Assembly (NCBI GenBank): GCA_963703855.1
Contig: CAVPFW010000026.1
Span: 186,001-250,000 of the forward strand
Length of the DNA stretch: 64,000 nt
Direction: 5' to 3'
Source of the DNA: AP-15 sp963703855
GTDB lineage: Bacteria; Pseudomonadota; Alphaproteobacteria; ATCC43930; CGMCC-115725
A model generated the notes under the pieces. It was given only the letters and a program-made list of their open reading frames with translations, did no database searches and had not been told where the DNA came from. Both the position numbers and the translations under genes were made by a program. Of the stretch, positions 43,518 to 52,436 are shown one piece after another (within the stretch, counting starts at the first letter, position 1; each line of letters starts with the position of its first letter).

Positions 43518-44777
43518 TCAGATGGCCTTTTCCTCGCGCAGCGCCGCGAGCTCTTCCTTGCTGAGGCCGAGCAGTTCGCCATAGACGGCGTCGGTGTCGG
43601 CGCCGAGCAGGGGCGAGGCGGTGATCGGCACCTTCGAGCCGCTCATCTTGACCGGCCAGCCCGGCATCTTGAAGTCGCCGCGCACCGGATGCTTGACGGT
43701 GACGAAGATTTCCCGGCGATTGAGGTCGGGATCGTTCGACAATTCCATCGTGTCCATGACGGCACCGGCCGGGATGCCCTGCTCGCCGAGCCGTTGCATG
43801 ACTTCGAGCTTGTCGTGCTGCTTGGTCCATTCGCCGATCATCTCGTCGACCATATGGCGGTTCTTGAAGCGCTCCTCGGGGCTGTCGAAGCGAGGATCGC
43901 CGATCAGGTCCTCGCGCCCCATCATCTTCAGGATCCGCTCCCAATGCTGCGGGTTGGCGCGCGAGGTATAGACGTAGCAATAATCGTTCGGGCCGCCGCC
44001 CTTGCACGGATAGGTCTCGCTCGGCGAGTTGGTGCCCATGATGCTCTGGTTGCCCATGCGCGGCGCGGCCTTGCCCCACAACGCCTGCGCGGCATAGGAA
44101 ATGCGCCCGTAATTGATCACGCATTCCTGCATCGCCAGCTGGATGCGCTGGCCCTCGCCGGTGAGCTGGCGCTGGTAGAGCGCCGCGAGCACGCCGATCG
44201 CGCCGTGCAGCCCGGTGCCGGTGTCGCCGATCGTCAGGCCGGGCTTGATCGGGCGGCCATCGGGCTCGCCGGTGATCGACATCGCCCCGCCGGTCGCCTG
44301 GGCGATCATGTCGAACGCCAGGAAATTCTTGTACGGGCCGTCCTGGCCAAAACCCTTGACCTGGGCATAGATGATCCGCGGGTTGATCGCCCGCACTTGG
44401 TCATAGCTGAAGCCGAGCCGCTCGATCACGCCCGGAGCGAAATTCTCGGCAAAGACATCGGCCTTTTCGAGCAGCCCGCGCAGGATGGCGCGGCCCTTTT
44501 CGTGCTTGAGGTTGGCGGTGACGCTGCGCTTGTTGGCGTTGAGCAGCATGAAATAGTGGGAATCGACCCCCTTTTTGTCGGTCGACGCGCCGCGGCCCTG
44601 CTCGCCCTTGGTCGGCTCCTCGACCTTGATCACCTCGGCCCCGAGCCAAGCCAGGGTCTGGGTCAAGGAGGTCCCGGCCTCGAACTGGGTCAGGTCCACC
44701 ACCCTGACGCCATGCAAGGCGCCGCGCTGCACGCTCGAAGCCTGGCCGTTGGTGTCGGGCGTCGGGTCGTTCGGCAT
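43518..44777 (-). CDS. CaiB/BaiF CoA-transferase (formyl/oxalyl-CoA transferase-like)
   Basis: 419 residues. LHGVRVVDLTQFEAGTSLTQTLAWLGAEVIKVE opens the family domain, and IKPGLTIGDTGTGLHGAIGV carries the Asp nucleophile. The closest resemblance by eye is to formyl-CoA:oxalate transferase (Frc) relatives. It is the second class III CoA-transferase in the window. A ribosome site AGGAGG precedes the ATG. It is divergent from the NHL-repeat gene. Confidence 0.92.
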   Translation of the reverse strand: MPNDPTPDTNGQASSVQRGALHGVRVVDLTQFEAGTSLTQTLAWLGAEVIKVEEPTKGEQGRGASTDKKGVDSHYFMLLNANKRSVTANLKHEKGRAILRGLLEKADVFAENFAPGVIERLGFSYDQVRAINPRIIYAQVKGFGQDGPYKNFLAFDMIAQATGGAMSITGEPDGRPIKPGLTIGDTGTGLHGAIGVLAALYQRQLTGEGQRIQLAMQECVINYGRISYAAQALWGKAAPRMGNQSIMGTNSPSETYPCKGGGPNDYCYVYTSRANPQHWERILKMMGREDLIGDPRFDSPEERFKNRHMVDEMIGEWTKQHDKLEVMQRLGEQGIPAGAVMDTMELSNDPDLNRREIFVTVKHPVRGDFKMPGWPVKMSGSKVPITASPLLGADTDAVYGELLGLSKEELAALREEKAI

Positions 44778-45043
44778 CTCTTTTCCTCCTGGTCGTGGTT
44801 CACCGCCGCCGCACGCGGCCTGATCCTCAGTCTACCGCCGCCCCGTCCCGTTGGTCTACACGGGCGATCCGCCCGGCTGCCTGATCCTTGTGCTGAAACA
44901 CTCAGCTTTCTTGGCCCTGGCGTCAACGCTTTCGGACCGCTGCGCACCAGCGGCCGATGCAAAACGGATTGAGCAGGACGAACCTTGCTGTAATATCGCG
45001 CGATGCGGTTGTCTCGGATCAGAAACACCGAAAGGGGGAAATG

Positions 45044-45955
45044 ATGGACCCGATCGTCGGCAGTGGCAAATATACCTACAAGGTTCACGAGGATTGGGCG
45101 CGGCCTCCCGAAGGGATGGAGGTCAGGGCGTGCGCGGTTTCCGTCGATTCACAAGACCGGGTCTACTGTTTCAATCGAAACGCCGAGCACCCGGTCGTGG
45201 TCTTCGACCGCGACGGAAATTTCCTGTCGTCCTGGGGAGCCGGGATGTTCTCGTTTCCGCATGCGATCCGGATCGACGAGAACGATCTCGTCTGGTTGAC
45301 CGATGAATATCATGGCCAGTTCATGAAATTCACCACCGACGGCCGGCTGCTCCAGACCATCGGGGTCAAAGGCCAGCGCTCCGATACCGGGGTGCCGGCC
45401 GACCAATTCGCCTCCTCGGCCTGGAAAGAGGTCACCCATGGCGGCGGCCCGTTCAACCTGCCGACCGACATCGCCTTTGCCCCGAGCGGCGAAATCTTCA
45501 TCAGCGACGGCTACGGCAACGCCCGCGTGCATAAATTCTCGGCCGACGCGAAATACCTGTTTTCGTGGGGCGAGCCGGGCAAGGAGCCGGGGCAGTTCAA
45601 CCTGCCGCACGGGGTATGGATCGACCGGCGGGGCCGGCTGCTGGTGGCCGACCGCGAAAACGACCGGGTGCAGGTGTTCGACCAGCAGGGCAAGCTGTTG
45701 ACCGTCTGGCCGACCGAGCTGATCGGCCCGGCGTTCTTCTATGTCGACGATGAGGACATCGTCTATATCCCCGAGCACAATGGCGGCATGATCAGCATCC
45801 TGACCCTCGACGGCGAGCGGCTGGCGCGCTGGGGCGACGGCCCGGTCAACCGCTCCTGCCACGGGATCTGGTGCGACTCGCACAAGGACCTCTACGTCGT
45901 GCAGCCGGGCGAGTGGGGGCGGGTGCGGCGGGTCGTCAAATACGAGCGCCAGTAG
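45044..45955 (+). CDS. NHL-repeat beta-propeller protein
   Basis: 303 residues with at least four NHL blades (VYCFNRNAEHPVVVFDRDG, FNLPTDIAFAPSGEIFISDG, FNLPHGVWIDRRGRLLVADR, then a blade with VYIPEHNG). It has no signal peptide or lipobox, so its location is unclear. The fold resembles peptidylglycine-lyase and other ligand-binding propellers. Of two adjacent ATGs I prefer the second, because GGGGG lies 5 bases upstream of it. Confidence 0.87.
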   Translation: MDPIVGSGKYTYKVHEDWARPPEGMEVRACAVSVDSQDRVYCFNRNAEHPVVVFDRDGNFLSSWGAGMFSFPHAIRIDENDLVWLTDEYHGQFMKFTTDGRLLQTIGVKGQRSDTGVPADQFASSAWKEVTHGGGPFNLPTDIAFAPSGEIFISDGYGNARVHKFSADAKYLFSWGEPGKEPGQFNLPHGVWIDRRGRLLVADRENDRVQVFDQQGKLLTVWPTELIGPAFFYVDDEDIVYIPEHNGGMISILTLDGERLARWGDGPVNRSCHGIWCDSHKDLYVVQPGEWGRVRRVVKYERQ

Positions 45956-46048
45956 GCTGGAGACGAGCCAGCCTGAACCGAATGCCGCCGGGGAACGCCG
46001 CAGGGCCGCCCCCGGCGGACACATGCCGGTCAACCGCATCGCCGAGGA

Positions 46049-46528
46049 TCAGCGCTGGCCGAGATTGGTCAAGGTCGGCAGATATTGCTGCGCCACTTCC
46101 GGCGACGTGGTCAGGACGGTAAAGCTGCTGCCCCCGCCGCCATGGCCCGCTTCCCAATTGGCTTCCCATTGGATCTGCACGTAACCCTGGGTCCCCGGCG
46201 CGAGCTGGAGGGTGTCGTGCTGGTTGGTGGGGGTTCCGAAAGCCTGCACCGTAAACCGGTACTTTCCCGGCGGGAAATCGTGAAAAAAGACCGTCCCTTC
46301 TTTGATTTCGCCGACCGGTGCGGCATTCGCGTAAATTATCGGGCTTCCTGAATAGACATTACCCCCGGGCGGATCCGCCTGACGAAAAAACCACACCCGT
46401 GCCATGCCCGGTCCAACCGCCGGAACCGGTGCCGCAGAGGTGGCCGCCGTTGGCTGCGGGGCGCAGCCCCCAAGCACAAAGAGGCAGAGGCCGAACCAGA
46501 TTGCTCCCGCGAGGCGATACCCGAGCAT
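46049..46528 (-). CDS. Lipoprotein, DUF2846-like
   Basis: 159 residues. The lipobox LGGC is at residues 19-22. The mature part (ARVWFFRQADPPGG, then IIYANAAPVGEIKEGTVFFHD, FPPGKYRFTVQAFGTP) matches the DUF2846 pattern of small envelope lipoproteins. GGGAGGAAATATC supports the ATG. The function is unknown. It is transcribed toward the NHL gene. Confidence 0.78.
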   Translation of the reverse strand: MLGYRLAGAIWFGLCLFVLGGCAPQPTAATSAAPVPAVGPGMARVWFFRQADPPGGNVYSGSPIIYANAAPVGEIKEGTVFFHDFPPGKYRFTVQAFGTPTNQHDTLQLAPGTQGYVQIQWEANWEAGHGGGGSSFTVLTTSPEVAQQYLPTLTNLGQR

Positions 46529-46780
46529 GATATTTCCTCCCATCTTTTGCCGACCTTTCCCGGATTTCCGGGCGGGCGGGCGCGATTTTCCGGCTCGTCG
46601 AAGCCGCGCCGCAAGAGATTTCGACCGCGGCCGACCCGGCGGCGGCAAAATCGGCGGTGCCGGCGGACGCTTCCGCCGCTGCCGGCGTCCGCTGCGATGC
46701 CGCGTCGACCGCCGCGCGGGAGAGGCTGGCGCAGTCGCCCGGCGGCCGTCAGACAGCGCGTCGAGCGCTGCGCACTTCCG

Positions 46781-46910
46781 GCTGGCCGAGCATGTCCGAT
46801 CGCGGCAAAGCTCGGGGCGGCAATATCGCGCCTGACGGGATCGGGAGAACGCAGATGGATTTTTGGCGCGTCGATGTTTTTCACCGACTATTCGATCAGC
46901 CCCGGCGAGC
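46781..46910 (+). pseudogene. Truncated duplicate of the LLM oxidoreductase 5-prime region
   Basis: This stretch repeats 48248-48384: GCTGGCC, then CCGATCGCGGC[A/T]AAGCTCGG, then GGATCGGGAGAAC[G/A]CAG, the ATG and the first codons (MDFGASMFFTDYS in the other copy). It has one extra T in the T-run after codon 2, and homology ends about 18 codons in. So the copy cannot be translated. The rest of 46529-47130 shows no other gene. Confidence 0.75.
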
Positions 46911-47130
46911 CCGCACCGATCGCGACGAGCCGGAGCTGTGCCGGTGCAGCCGGCCGGCCATCTATCCGCTGACGACCCCGAGCCGCACGGCTAAAGGGCT
47001 TGCTTTCCAATCGATCCGATCGTCGGCGCCCCTCGGCATCGGATGATCGTCAGCGAAAGCTCCCCGCTCGCAAAAATGGGTGGCGCCGCGAAGGCGCCAT
47101 CCCGTAGACAATCCAACCTCGATGGGTCGC

Positions 47131-47832
47131 TCAGCCTTGCTTGCGGCGGCGTCGCCTCACGGCACCGAGGCCGACGAGGGCAGAGCCGAGCAGCGCGAGC
47201 GAGGCGGGCTCGGGAGCGGGGGTAATAGGACCGACGAGGGAGGTGACGAGCACCGCCGGCGGGCCGCAGCACTCGGTATAGACAAGGTCGAAGCTGAAGT
47301 TGCCGGTCGGACCGGTATACGTGGCCGGGGTGGTCACCGGCGACGTGGGCCCAGGCTCGCTGACGAGCGTCGTTCCGTTGACGATCATCGTCAGGCCGTC
47401 ATCGTGCTCGAAAGTGAACGTCTGACCAGTAGTAAAACTCGCGGTCCCAGTGAATTCCCAGATCGTGGGGTCCATCAGTGTCGCCTGGGTCACGCCGTTG
47501 TTGAAGGCGAGACCGGTCTTTGTGAACGGGCTGCTCCCCAACCATCCGTTCCCCGGCGTGTTGTCGCCGATGTTGGAGCTCGAATTCGTTCGGCTGTCGA
47601 AGTTGATGCCATTGATCGTAAATGTGACGTCGGCGTTCGCCGGCGTGCATGCCGCCGTGCCCATATGGCAAGTGGCGAGCGCCAAGGAGGCTGGGGATCC
47701 CCCCGTCGCACTGCTGACAATGGCTTCTGTCGATACCCAGCCATCGGCGGTAATGAAGTCGGCCTTGGCCTCACCGATCATCGCCAACGCTCCGAGAGCG
47801 CCCAAGGCGGTACCAAGGAGAAGCTTTTTCAT
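47131..47832 (-). CDS. PEP-CTERM sorting-domain protein
   Basis: 233 residues. A signal peptide (LLLGTALGALGALAMIGEAKA) is followed by a beta-rich body with a PA14-like look (TFTFEHDDGLTMIVNGTTLV). The C-terminus reads PAPEPASLALLGSALVGLGAV then RRRRRKQG, the PEP-CTERM signal. The base composition is poorer in G+C than neighbours. It sits between the two copies of the LLM 5-prime region. It is the second PEP-CTERM protein in the window. Confidence 0.92.
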   Translation of the reverse strand: MKKLLLGTALGALGALAMIGEAKADFITADGWVSTEAIVSSATGGSPASLALATCHMGTAACTPANADVTFTINGINFDSRTNSSSNIGDNTPGNGWLGSSPFTKTGLAFNNGVTQATLMDPTIWEFTGTASFTTGQTFTFEHDDGLTMIVNGTTLVSEPGPTSPVTTPATYTGPTGNFSFDLVYTECCGPPAVLVTSLVGPITPAPEPASLALLGSALVGLGAVRRRRRKQG

Positions 47833-48329
47833 CAGAACGCCTCATCTTAAACACGTCGGGTGCGCGCCGTCGCTCAAATCGATGCAAATTCCGAGCCAGG
47901 GGAAGAACCTGAAGTGATCGCAATCAGTTGCGAATTCGCCGCGAGGCGATCCGCGAGACATGGATGCTAAGTATGTAAGAAGCACCGACAGAACAAACAA
48001 AGAATCTTGGCTGGAAGCAAGGTTTCTGGGTTCTCCTTATGTAAAGGATTCCGACACTTCTGAGGCCGCCATTCCCGCCAAAATCCCGCCACGGGCCGCT
48101 TGGGAGGGGAAAGGGGGCGTTGGCCCGAGCGATTGACCTACCGCCGGACAGGACAGGCGAACTGTCGGCGCTTTTTACAGGGCCGGGCGCCAGCCCGCCG
48201 ATCTCGGGTGATGCCGATGCCTCGTTGGCGCTTGCCGCGGCACAGGGGCTGGCCACGCCTGACCGATCGCGGCTAAGCTCGGCCGCGCAGCCGGCGGAAG
48301 CTGGTCGCCGCAGGATCGGGAGAACACAG

Positions 48330-49184
48330 ATGGATTTTGGCGCGTCGATGTTTTTCACCGACTATTCGATGAGCCCCGGCGAGCTCGGCCAGGCGCTCGA
48401 GGCGCGCGGCTTCGAGTCGGTGTGGGCGCCGGAGCACTCGCACATCCCGTCGTCGCGGCTGTCGCAGCCGGCCTCGGGCGGCGCGCTCGGCAAGCAGTAT
48501 TACGACGTGATGGACCCGTTCGTTACGCTTACGGCAGCGGCAGCGGCGACGAAGACGCTGAAGGTCGCGACCGGCGTCTGCCTGGTGATCCAGCGCGACA
48601 CGATCCAGACGGCAAAGCTCGTCGCCTCGCTCGACCAGATGTCCGGCGGACGGTTTCTGTTCGGCATCGGCGGCGGCTGGAACCAGGAAGAAATGGCCGA
48701 CCACGGCACCGAATTCAAAACCCGCTTCAAGCGCATGCGCGAGCAGATCGAGGCGATGCGGGCGATCTGGACCCAGTCCGAGCCCGAATACCATGGCGAC
48801 ATCGTCGACTTCCCGAAGATGCGCACCTGGCCGAAGCCGGTGCAGAAGCCGCATCCGCCGGTCATTGTCGGCGGCGCCTTTCCGCACAGCGCGCGGCGCG
48901 CGATCCGCTACGGCGACGGCTGGGTCCCCAATGCGAGCCGGCCCAATTATGCCGACGTGACCGAGTTCCTGCCGCAGTTCCGGCAGATGATGGCCGAGGC
49001 CGGGCGCGATCCTGCGAGCGTGCCGATTTCGATCTTCGGCGCGCCCGAAAACCTCGACCGGCTGAAACGCCATCGCGACCAGGGGATCGCCCGCGCCGTC
49101 GTGACCCTGCCCTCGGCCAAGGCCGACGAGATCCTGCCGGTGCTCGACCGCTGGGCCGAGCTGATCGGCCACACCCGCCACTGA
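48330..49184 (+). CDS. LLM class flavin-dependent (F420-type) oxidoreductase
   Basis: 284 residues of the luciferase-like monooxygenase superfamily, F420-dependent subgroup by appearance. ALEARGFESVWAPEHSHIP, TGVCLVIQRDTIQTAKLVASLDQMSGGRFLFGIGGGW and PKPVQKPHPPVIVGGAF are the typical blocks. It uses reduced flavin or F420 and an unknown substrate. GGGAGAACACAG precedes the ATG. A GlcG-like gene follows after 69 bp on the same strand. Confidence 0.91.
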   Translation: MDFGASMFFTDYSMSPGELGQALEARGFESVWAPEHSHIPSSRLSQPASGGALGKQYYDVMDPFVTLTAAAAATKTLKVATGVCLVIQRDTIQTAKLVASLDQMSGGRFLFGIGGGWNQEEMADHGTEFKTRFKRMREQIEAMRAIWTQSEPEYHGDIVDFPKMRTWPKPVQKPHPPVIVGGAFPHSARRAIRYGDGWVPNASRPNYADVTEFLPQFRQMMAEAGRDPASVPISIFGAPENLDRLKRHRDQGIARAVVTLPSAKADEILPVLDRWAELIGHTRH

Positions 49185-49253
49185 GCCCGTGTCGGGGGCG
49201 CAGCCCATAATTGCCGAACATCGAAGCCCCGGCGGCGGAAAGGAGCTGACCCG

Positions 49254-49688
49254 ATGCTGGCCCTGGCACAGGCCTCGATCATCGTCGACAAGGCGCTCGA
49301 AAAGGGACGCGAGCTCGGCTTCAAGCCGCTGACCGTGGTCGTGCTCGACGCCGGCGGCCAGTTGAAGGCGATGAAGCGCGAGGACGGGTCGAGCCTGCTG
49401 CGCCCCGAAATCGCCGGCGGCAAGGCGTGGGGCGCCTTGGGCATGGGTTTTGGCGGGCGCGAGCTCGCCCGGCGCGCCGCCGCGAACCCGGTCTTCATCC
49501 AGGCGCTGAGCGTCGCCTCCGGCGGCCGCGTCGTGCCGGTGCCGGGCGGCGTTTTGATCCGCGACGCCGCCGGAGAAATCCTGGGTGCGGTCGGGATCAG
49601 CGGCGACACCTCCGAGAACGACGAAACCTGCGCGGTCCACGGCATCGGCTGCGCCGGCCTTGTCGCCGACACGGGCGACCCGGCCTGA
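49254..49688 (+). CDS. GlcG/HbpS family protein
   Basis: 144 residues. KALEKGRELGFKPLTVVVLD then AGGQLKAMKREDGSS and the closing GAVGISGDTSENDETCAVHG are the heme-degrading/GlcG (DUF336) pattern. These proteins are found with glycolate and aromatic catabolism genes; some bind haem. Its role with the LLM enzyme is only inferred from the 69-bp spacing. AAGGAGCTGACCCG is the ribosome site. Confidence 0.9.
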   Translation: MLALAQASIIVDKALEKGRELGFKPLTVVVLDAGGQLKAMKREDGSSLLRPEIAGGKAWGALGMGFGGRELARRAAANPVFIQALSVASGGRVVPVPGGVLIRDAAGEILGAVGISGDTSENDETCAVHGIGCAGLVADTGDPA

Positions 49689-50242
49689 TTCCGTCCCGGC
49701 CCTGCTTCGAGGGCCGCCGCTACCAAGCTTTCCGATTATCGTCAGAGGTTTGACGGCGGCGCGCCGTTGCGTCGCCGACGCGGCTGCTGCGCATCGCGCA
49801 TGCTCGCCTCCCCGCCGTATTCGTCGGCGCACCGGGACCCCAAGCACCAGCCGCAAATTTTTGCGCGAACGCGACCGTAGCGGGCGGCGAAAGCCGCCGG
49901 ACAGTCGATCTTGTTCTGAATTCGGCAAAACCGACGGATCGCCGATTGGTTAATCGCTCTTAGGATGCATAGAATTAACCATATCTTATATTAGTTGCTT
50001 TTTACTTCGTGCGGATATACGCACTCGTAAAATACTCCCAGGGGATGCTTCGTGTGGGAATGGATTGCCCGTCCGGAAGCTGAGCCGATTGCCGTCGGCC
50101 GGCTCGATCTCGCCGTGCCGGGATCCCGCGAGCCCGCCTCTTTGGCGGCTCTGCCGCAGATCATGGCGGATGGCTGATGGGCGCTCGCGGCGTCATCCCC
50201 GCGCCCGAAGCCATGGCTTCGGGCGCGGGCGCGCGGGGCGGA
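49689..50242. other. Intergenic region with AT-rich core and hairpin
   Basis: 554 bases between two same-strand genes. The part 49935-50050 is strikingly AT-rich for this genome and contains the small hairpin GTGCG-GATATA-CGCAC (50009-50024), so it may hold a promoter. I see no gene on either strand. A separate palindrome is at 50198-50229. Confidence 0.55.
50198..50229. promoter_or_regulatory. 32-bp perfect palindrome
   Basis: The left half CCCGCGCCCGAAGCCA is followed at once by its exact complement TGGCTTCGGGCGCGGG, with no loop. It ends 13 bases before the DUF5131 start. As RNA it would fold into a tight hairpin hiding the start region; as DNA it could bind a dimeric regulator. Confidence 0.7.
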
Positions 50243-51397
50243 ATGGCAGAGCACGGCCGCGCCCCGCCGCCCGAATGGTACGACGTGACCTGGAACCCGA
50301 CCTCGGGCTGCTCGGCAGCCGGGCCCGGGTGCGACCATTGTCTGGCATTGCGCACGGTCTCGCAGCTTGCCCGAATGGGGGGCAAAGGCGGTGCGCGCTA
50401 CGCCGGGCTGACCACGATGGAACGCTCCGGCTCGCAGTGGACCGGCGAAATTCGGGTGCGGACGGACCTGTTGACCTGGCCGCTGTTTCAGCGCCGGCCG
50501 CGGCGGATCCTGGTCGCTTCGATGTCGGATCTGTTCCACGAGAAAATGCCGACCGAAACCATCGACGCGCTGCACGCGGTCATGACGGTGGCGCACTGGC
50601 ATCGATTTCTGGTGCTGACCAAGCGAGCCGAGCGCATGCGCGCCTACTACGCCGATCGGCGAACCCCGCACCGCATCGCGGTCGAGGTCGACATCCTGGC
50701 GGGGTCGGTTCTGCCGAGCCTCGGTTCCGGGCCGGATTCCGGCGCAGAGGCCGTGGCCGCGGCCCCGGTTGCCAGGCGCGAAACAGCCGGTGGCGTACGC
50801 CAGCAATGGGCGCCCGGGCTGTCGCGGGTGGTCCGTCAAACCGCCGGAGCGGCCGGCGCCGAGCCGGAGCCGGTCGGGCTCGACCCGTGGCCATTGCCCA
50901 ATTTGTGGCCGGGCGTCTCGGTCGAAGACCAGGCGCGGATGACCCGCATCGGCGATCTGCTGCAAATGCCGGCGGTGCTGCGCTGGGCCTGCTTTGAACC
51001 GTTGCTCGGCCCGGTGCGCCCGGATGCCGTGCCGGTCGGCGAGGACTATGTCGACGCGTTCTGCGGCGGCCGCTATGCGCTCGACGGCCATGGCCGCATG
51101 GTGCCGAGCGCCGGGCCGGCGTGGCGACCGCTCGACTGGGTCGTCGCCGGCGGCGAGGTCGGCGCCGGCGCCCGCCCGGCCGATCCCGATTGGGTGCGCG
51201 GATTGCGCGATAAGTGCGTGACCGCCGGCGTCCCGTTCTTTTTCAAGCAATGGGGCGAATGGGCGCCGGCATCCGATGCCAGGTCCGAGCCGAGGATGGT
51301 GCGCCTCGGCCGGCGCGCTGCGGGGCGCCTGGTCGACGGCCGCTGCTGGGACGAGGCCCCGGCAGCGATGCGCAAAGGCAGAGGCCGAGCCCGCTGA
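50243..51397 (+). CDS. Phage Gp37/Gp68-like (DUF5131) protein
   Basis: 384 residues. WYDVTWNPTSGCSAAGPGCDHC carries the family Cys motif (C-x6-C-x2-C), and SMSDLFHEKMPTETIDA, then FLVLTKRAERM, PNLWPGVSVEDQ and DWVVAGGEVGAGARP are the standard blocks. The enzyme class is radical-SAM-like but the reaction is unknown. Residues around 165-225 look like an insertion rich in Ala/Gly. I start at MAEHGR, just after a 32-bp palindrome that would otherwise encode the N-terminus. Confidence 0.85.
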   Translation: MAEHGRAPPPEWYDVTWNPTSGCSAAGPGCDHCLALRTVSQLARMGGKGGARYAGLTTMERSGSQWTGEIRVRTDLLTWPLFQRRPRRILVASMSDLFHEKMPTETIDALHAVMTVAHWHRFLVLTKRAERMRAYYADRRTPHRIAVEVDILAGSVLPSLGSGPDSGAEAVAAAPVARRETAGGVRQQWAPGLSRVVRQTAGAAGAEPEPVGLDPWPLPNLWPGVSVEDQARMTRIGDLLQMPAVLRWACFEPLLGPVRPDAVPVGEDYVDAFCGGRYALDGHGRMVPSAGPAWRPLDWVVAGGEVGAGARPADPDWVRGLRDKCVTAGVPFFFKQWGEWAPASDARSEPRMVRLGRRAAGRLVDGRCWDEAPAAMRKGRGRAR

Positions 51398-51439
51398 CCG
51401 AAGCGGATCGAGGCGGGCTCCCGCCGATTTTGTGCCATC

Positions 51440-52267
51440 ATGGCAGGCGATGCAGCGCACGCAGATGATCGGGGGGCCAACATCGGCATCGGAACTTTCC
51501 CGGCCGGGGCAAGGCGCGCCGCCGGCAAGACGCGCGTTCTCGCGCTTGCGCTCCTCGCCTGGTTCGTGCTGCCGGTTCTGGTGAACGGCTGCATGGTCGG
51601 GCGGCCGGGCGGAATTCCCTGGTACATGGCGCGGCGCGACCCGACCGGGCTCGCTCCCGATCCGGCCGCGACCCGAGAAGCGGTGATCCAGGTCTATGCC
51701 GCCCGCGCCGTGTCGTGGCGCGGGATCTTTGCCGTCCATACCTGGATCGTCGTCAAGCCGGCAGGGGCCCAGCGCTATTCGCGCTACGAGGTGCTGGGCT
51801 TTGGCGTCGCGAACGGTGCGCCGGCGGTGCGCGTCGACCGGATGGGTCCCGACAATTACTGGTTCGGCGCGCGTCCCGCGCTGGTGCTCGACCGCCGTGG
51901 GCCGGGCCTCGACCCGATCATCGAAAAAATCCGCGAGGCGGTGGCGAGCTATCCCTACCCGCATCAATACCGCGCCTGGCCCGGGCCCAACAGCAACACG
52001 TTCACCGCCTATGTCGCGCGCCGGGTGCCCGAGCTCGGGCTGGCATTGCCGGCCAACGCCGTCGGCAAGGATTTCCTGCCGGGCGGCGCCGTCTTTGGCG
52101 CAGCGCCGAGCGGGACCGGGGCTCAAGTCTCCTTGCTCGGCCTGGTTGGCCTGCTCGTCGCGCTGAAGGAGGGGGTCGAGCTCAACCTCCTCGGCTTCAG
52201 CATGGGCATAGATTTCGCAGCACCCGGGGTGAAGCTGCCGGGGATCGGGCGGCTCGGGTTCTCCTGA
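51440..52267 (+). CDS. DUF3750 domain membrane-anchored protein
   Basis: 275 residues. One transmembrane helix (TRVLALALLAWFVLPVLVNG) is followed by VYAARAVSWRGIFAVHTWIVVK, PYPHQYRAWPGPNSNTFTAY and VARRVPEL, the DUF3750 core. The conserved Trp/His/Asn residues suggest an enzyme or binding site in the periplasm. The start has no strong ribosome site, so the first about 25 residues are uncertain. It converges on the EthD-like gene across a tandem repeat. Confidence 0.85.
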   Translation: MAGDAAHADDRGANIGIGTFPAGARRAAGKTRVLALALLAWFVLPVLVNGCMVGRPGGIPWYMARRDPTGLAPDPAATREAVIQVYAARAVSWRGIFAVHTWIVVKPAGAQRYSRYEVLGFGVANGAPAVRVDRMGPDNYWFGARPALVLDRRGPGLDPIIEKIREAVASYPYPHQYRAWPGPNSNTFTAYVARRVPELGLALPANAVGKDFLPGGAVFGAAPSGTGAQVSLLGLVGLLVALKEGVELNLLGFSMGIDFAAPGVKLPGIGRLGFS

Positions 52268-52293
52268 CCGCGGGCCGGCCAGCCGCCGGCCCC

Positions 52294-52436
52294 GCGCTAT
52301 TTCGGTCTGAGGCGCTAAATTCGCCCTGGAGCGCCATTTCGGCCCGGAGCGCCATTTCGGCCTGGCGCGCTATTTCGGCCGGGCGCGCTATTTTATTCGG
52401 CCTGGCGCGTTATTTCGGCCTGGCGCGCTATTTCGG
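52294..52436. repeat. Imperfect 18-bp tandem repeat, 8 units
   Basis: Units start at 52294, 52312, 52331, 52349, 52367, 52385, 52407 and 52425 (the last partial). The consensus is GCGCTATTTCGGCCTGGC; unit lengths are 18, 19, 18, 18, 18, 22, 18 and 12. The last unit is the 3-prime end of the EthD-like gene on the other strand: its CTATTTCGG is the reverse complement of Pro-Lys-stop. The array fills the gap between convergent genes. Confidence 0.9.

Noticed and set aside
49991..52126. Long open frame on the reverse strand (about 711 codons)
   Set aside because: It is antisense to the DUF5131 and DUF3750 genes, has Arg/Pro/His-rich composition and no family motif. High G+C keeps such shadow frames open.
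52294..52436. CRISPR array
   Set aside because: The units are directly adjacent with no unique spacers and no cas genes nearby.
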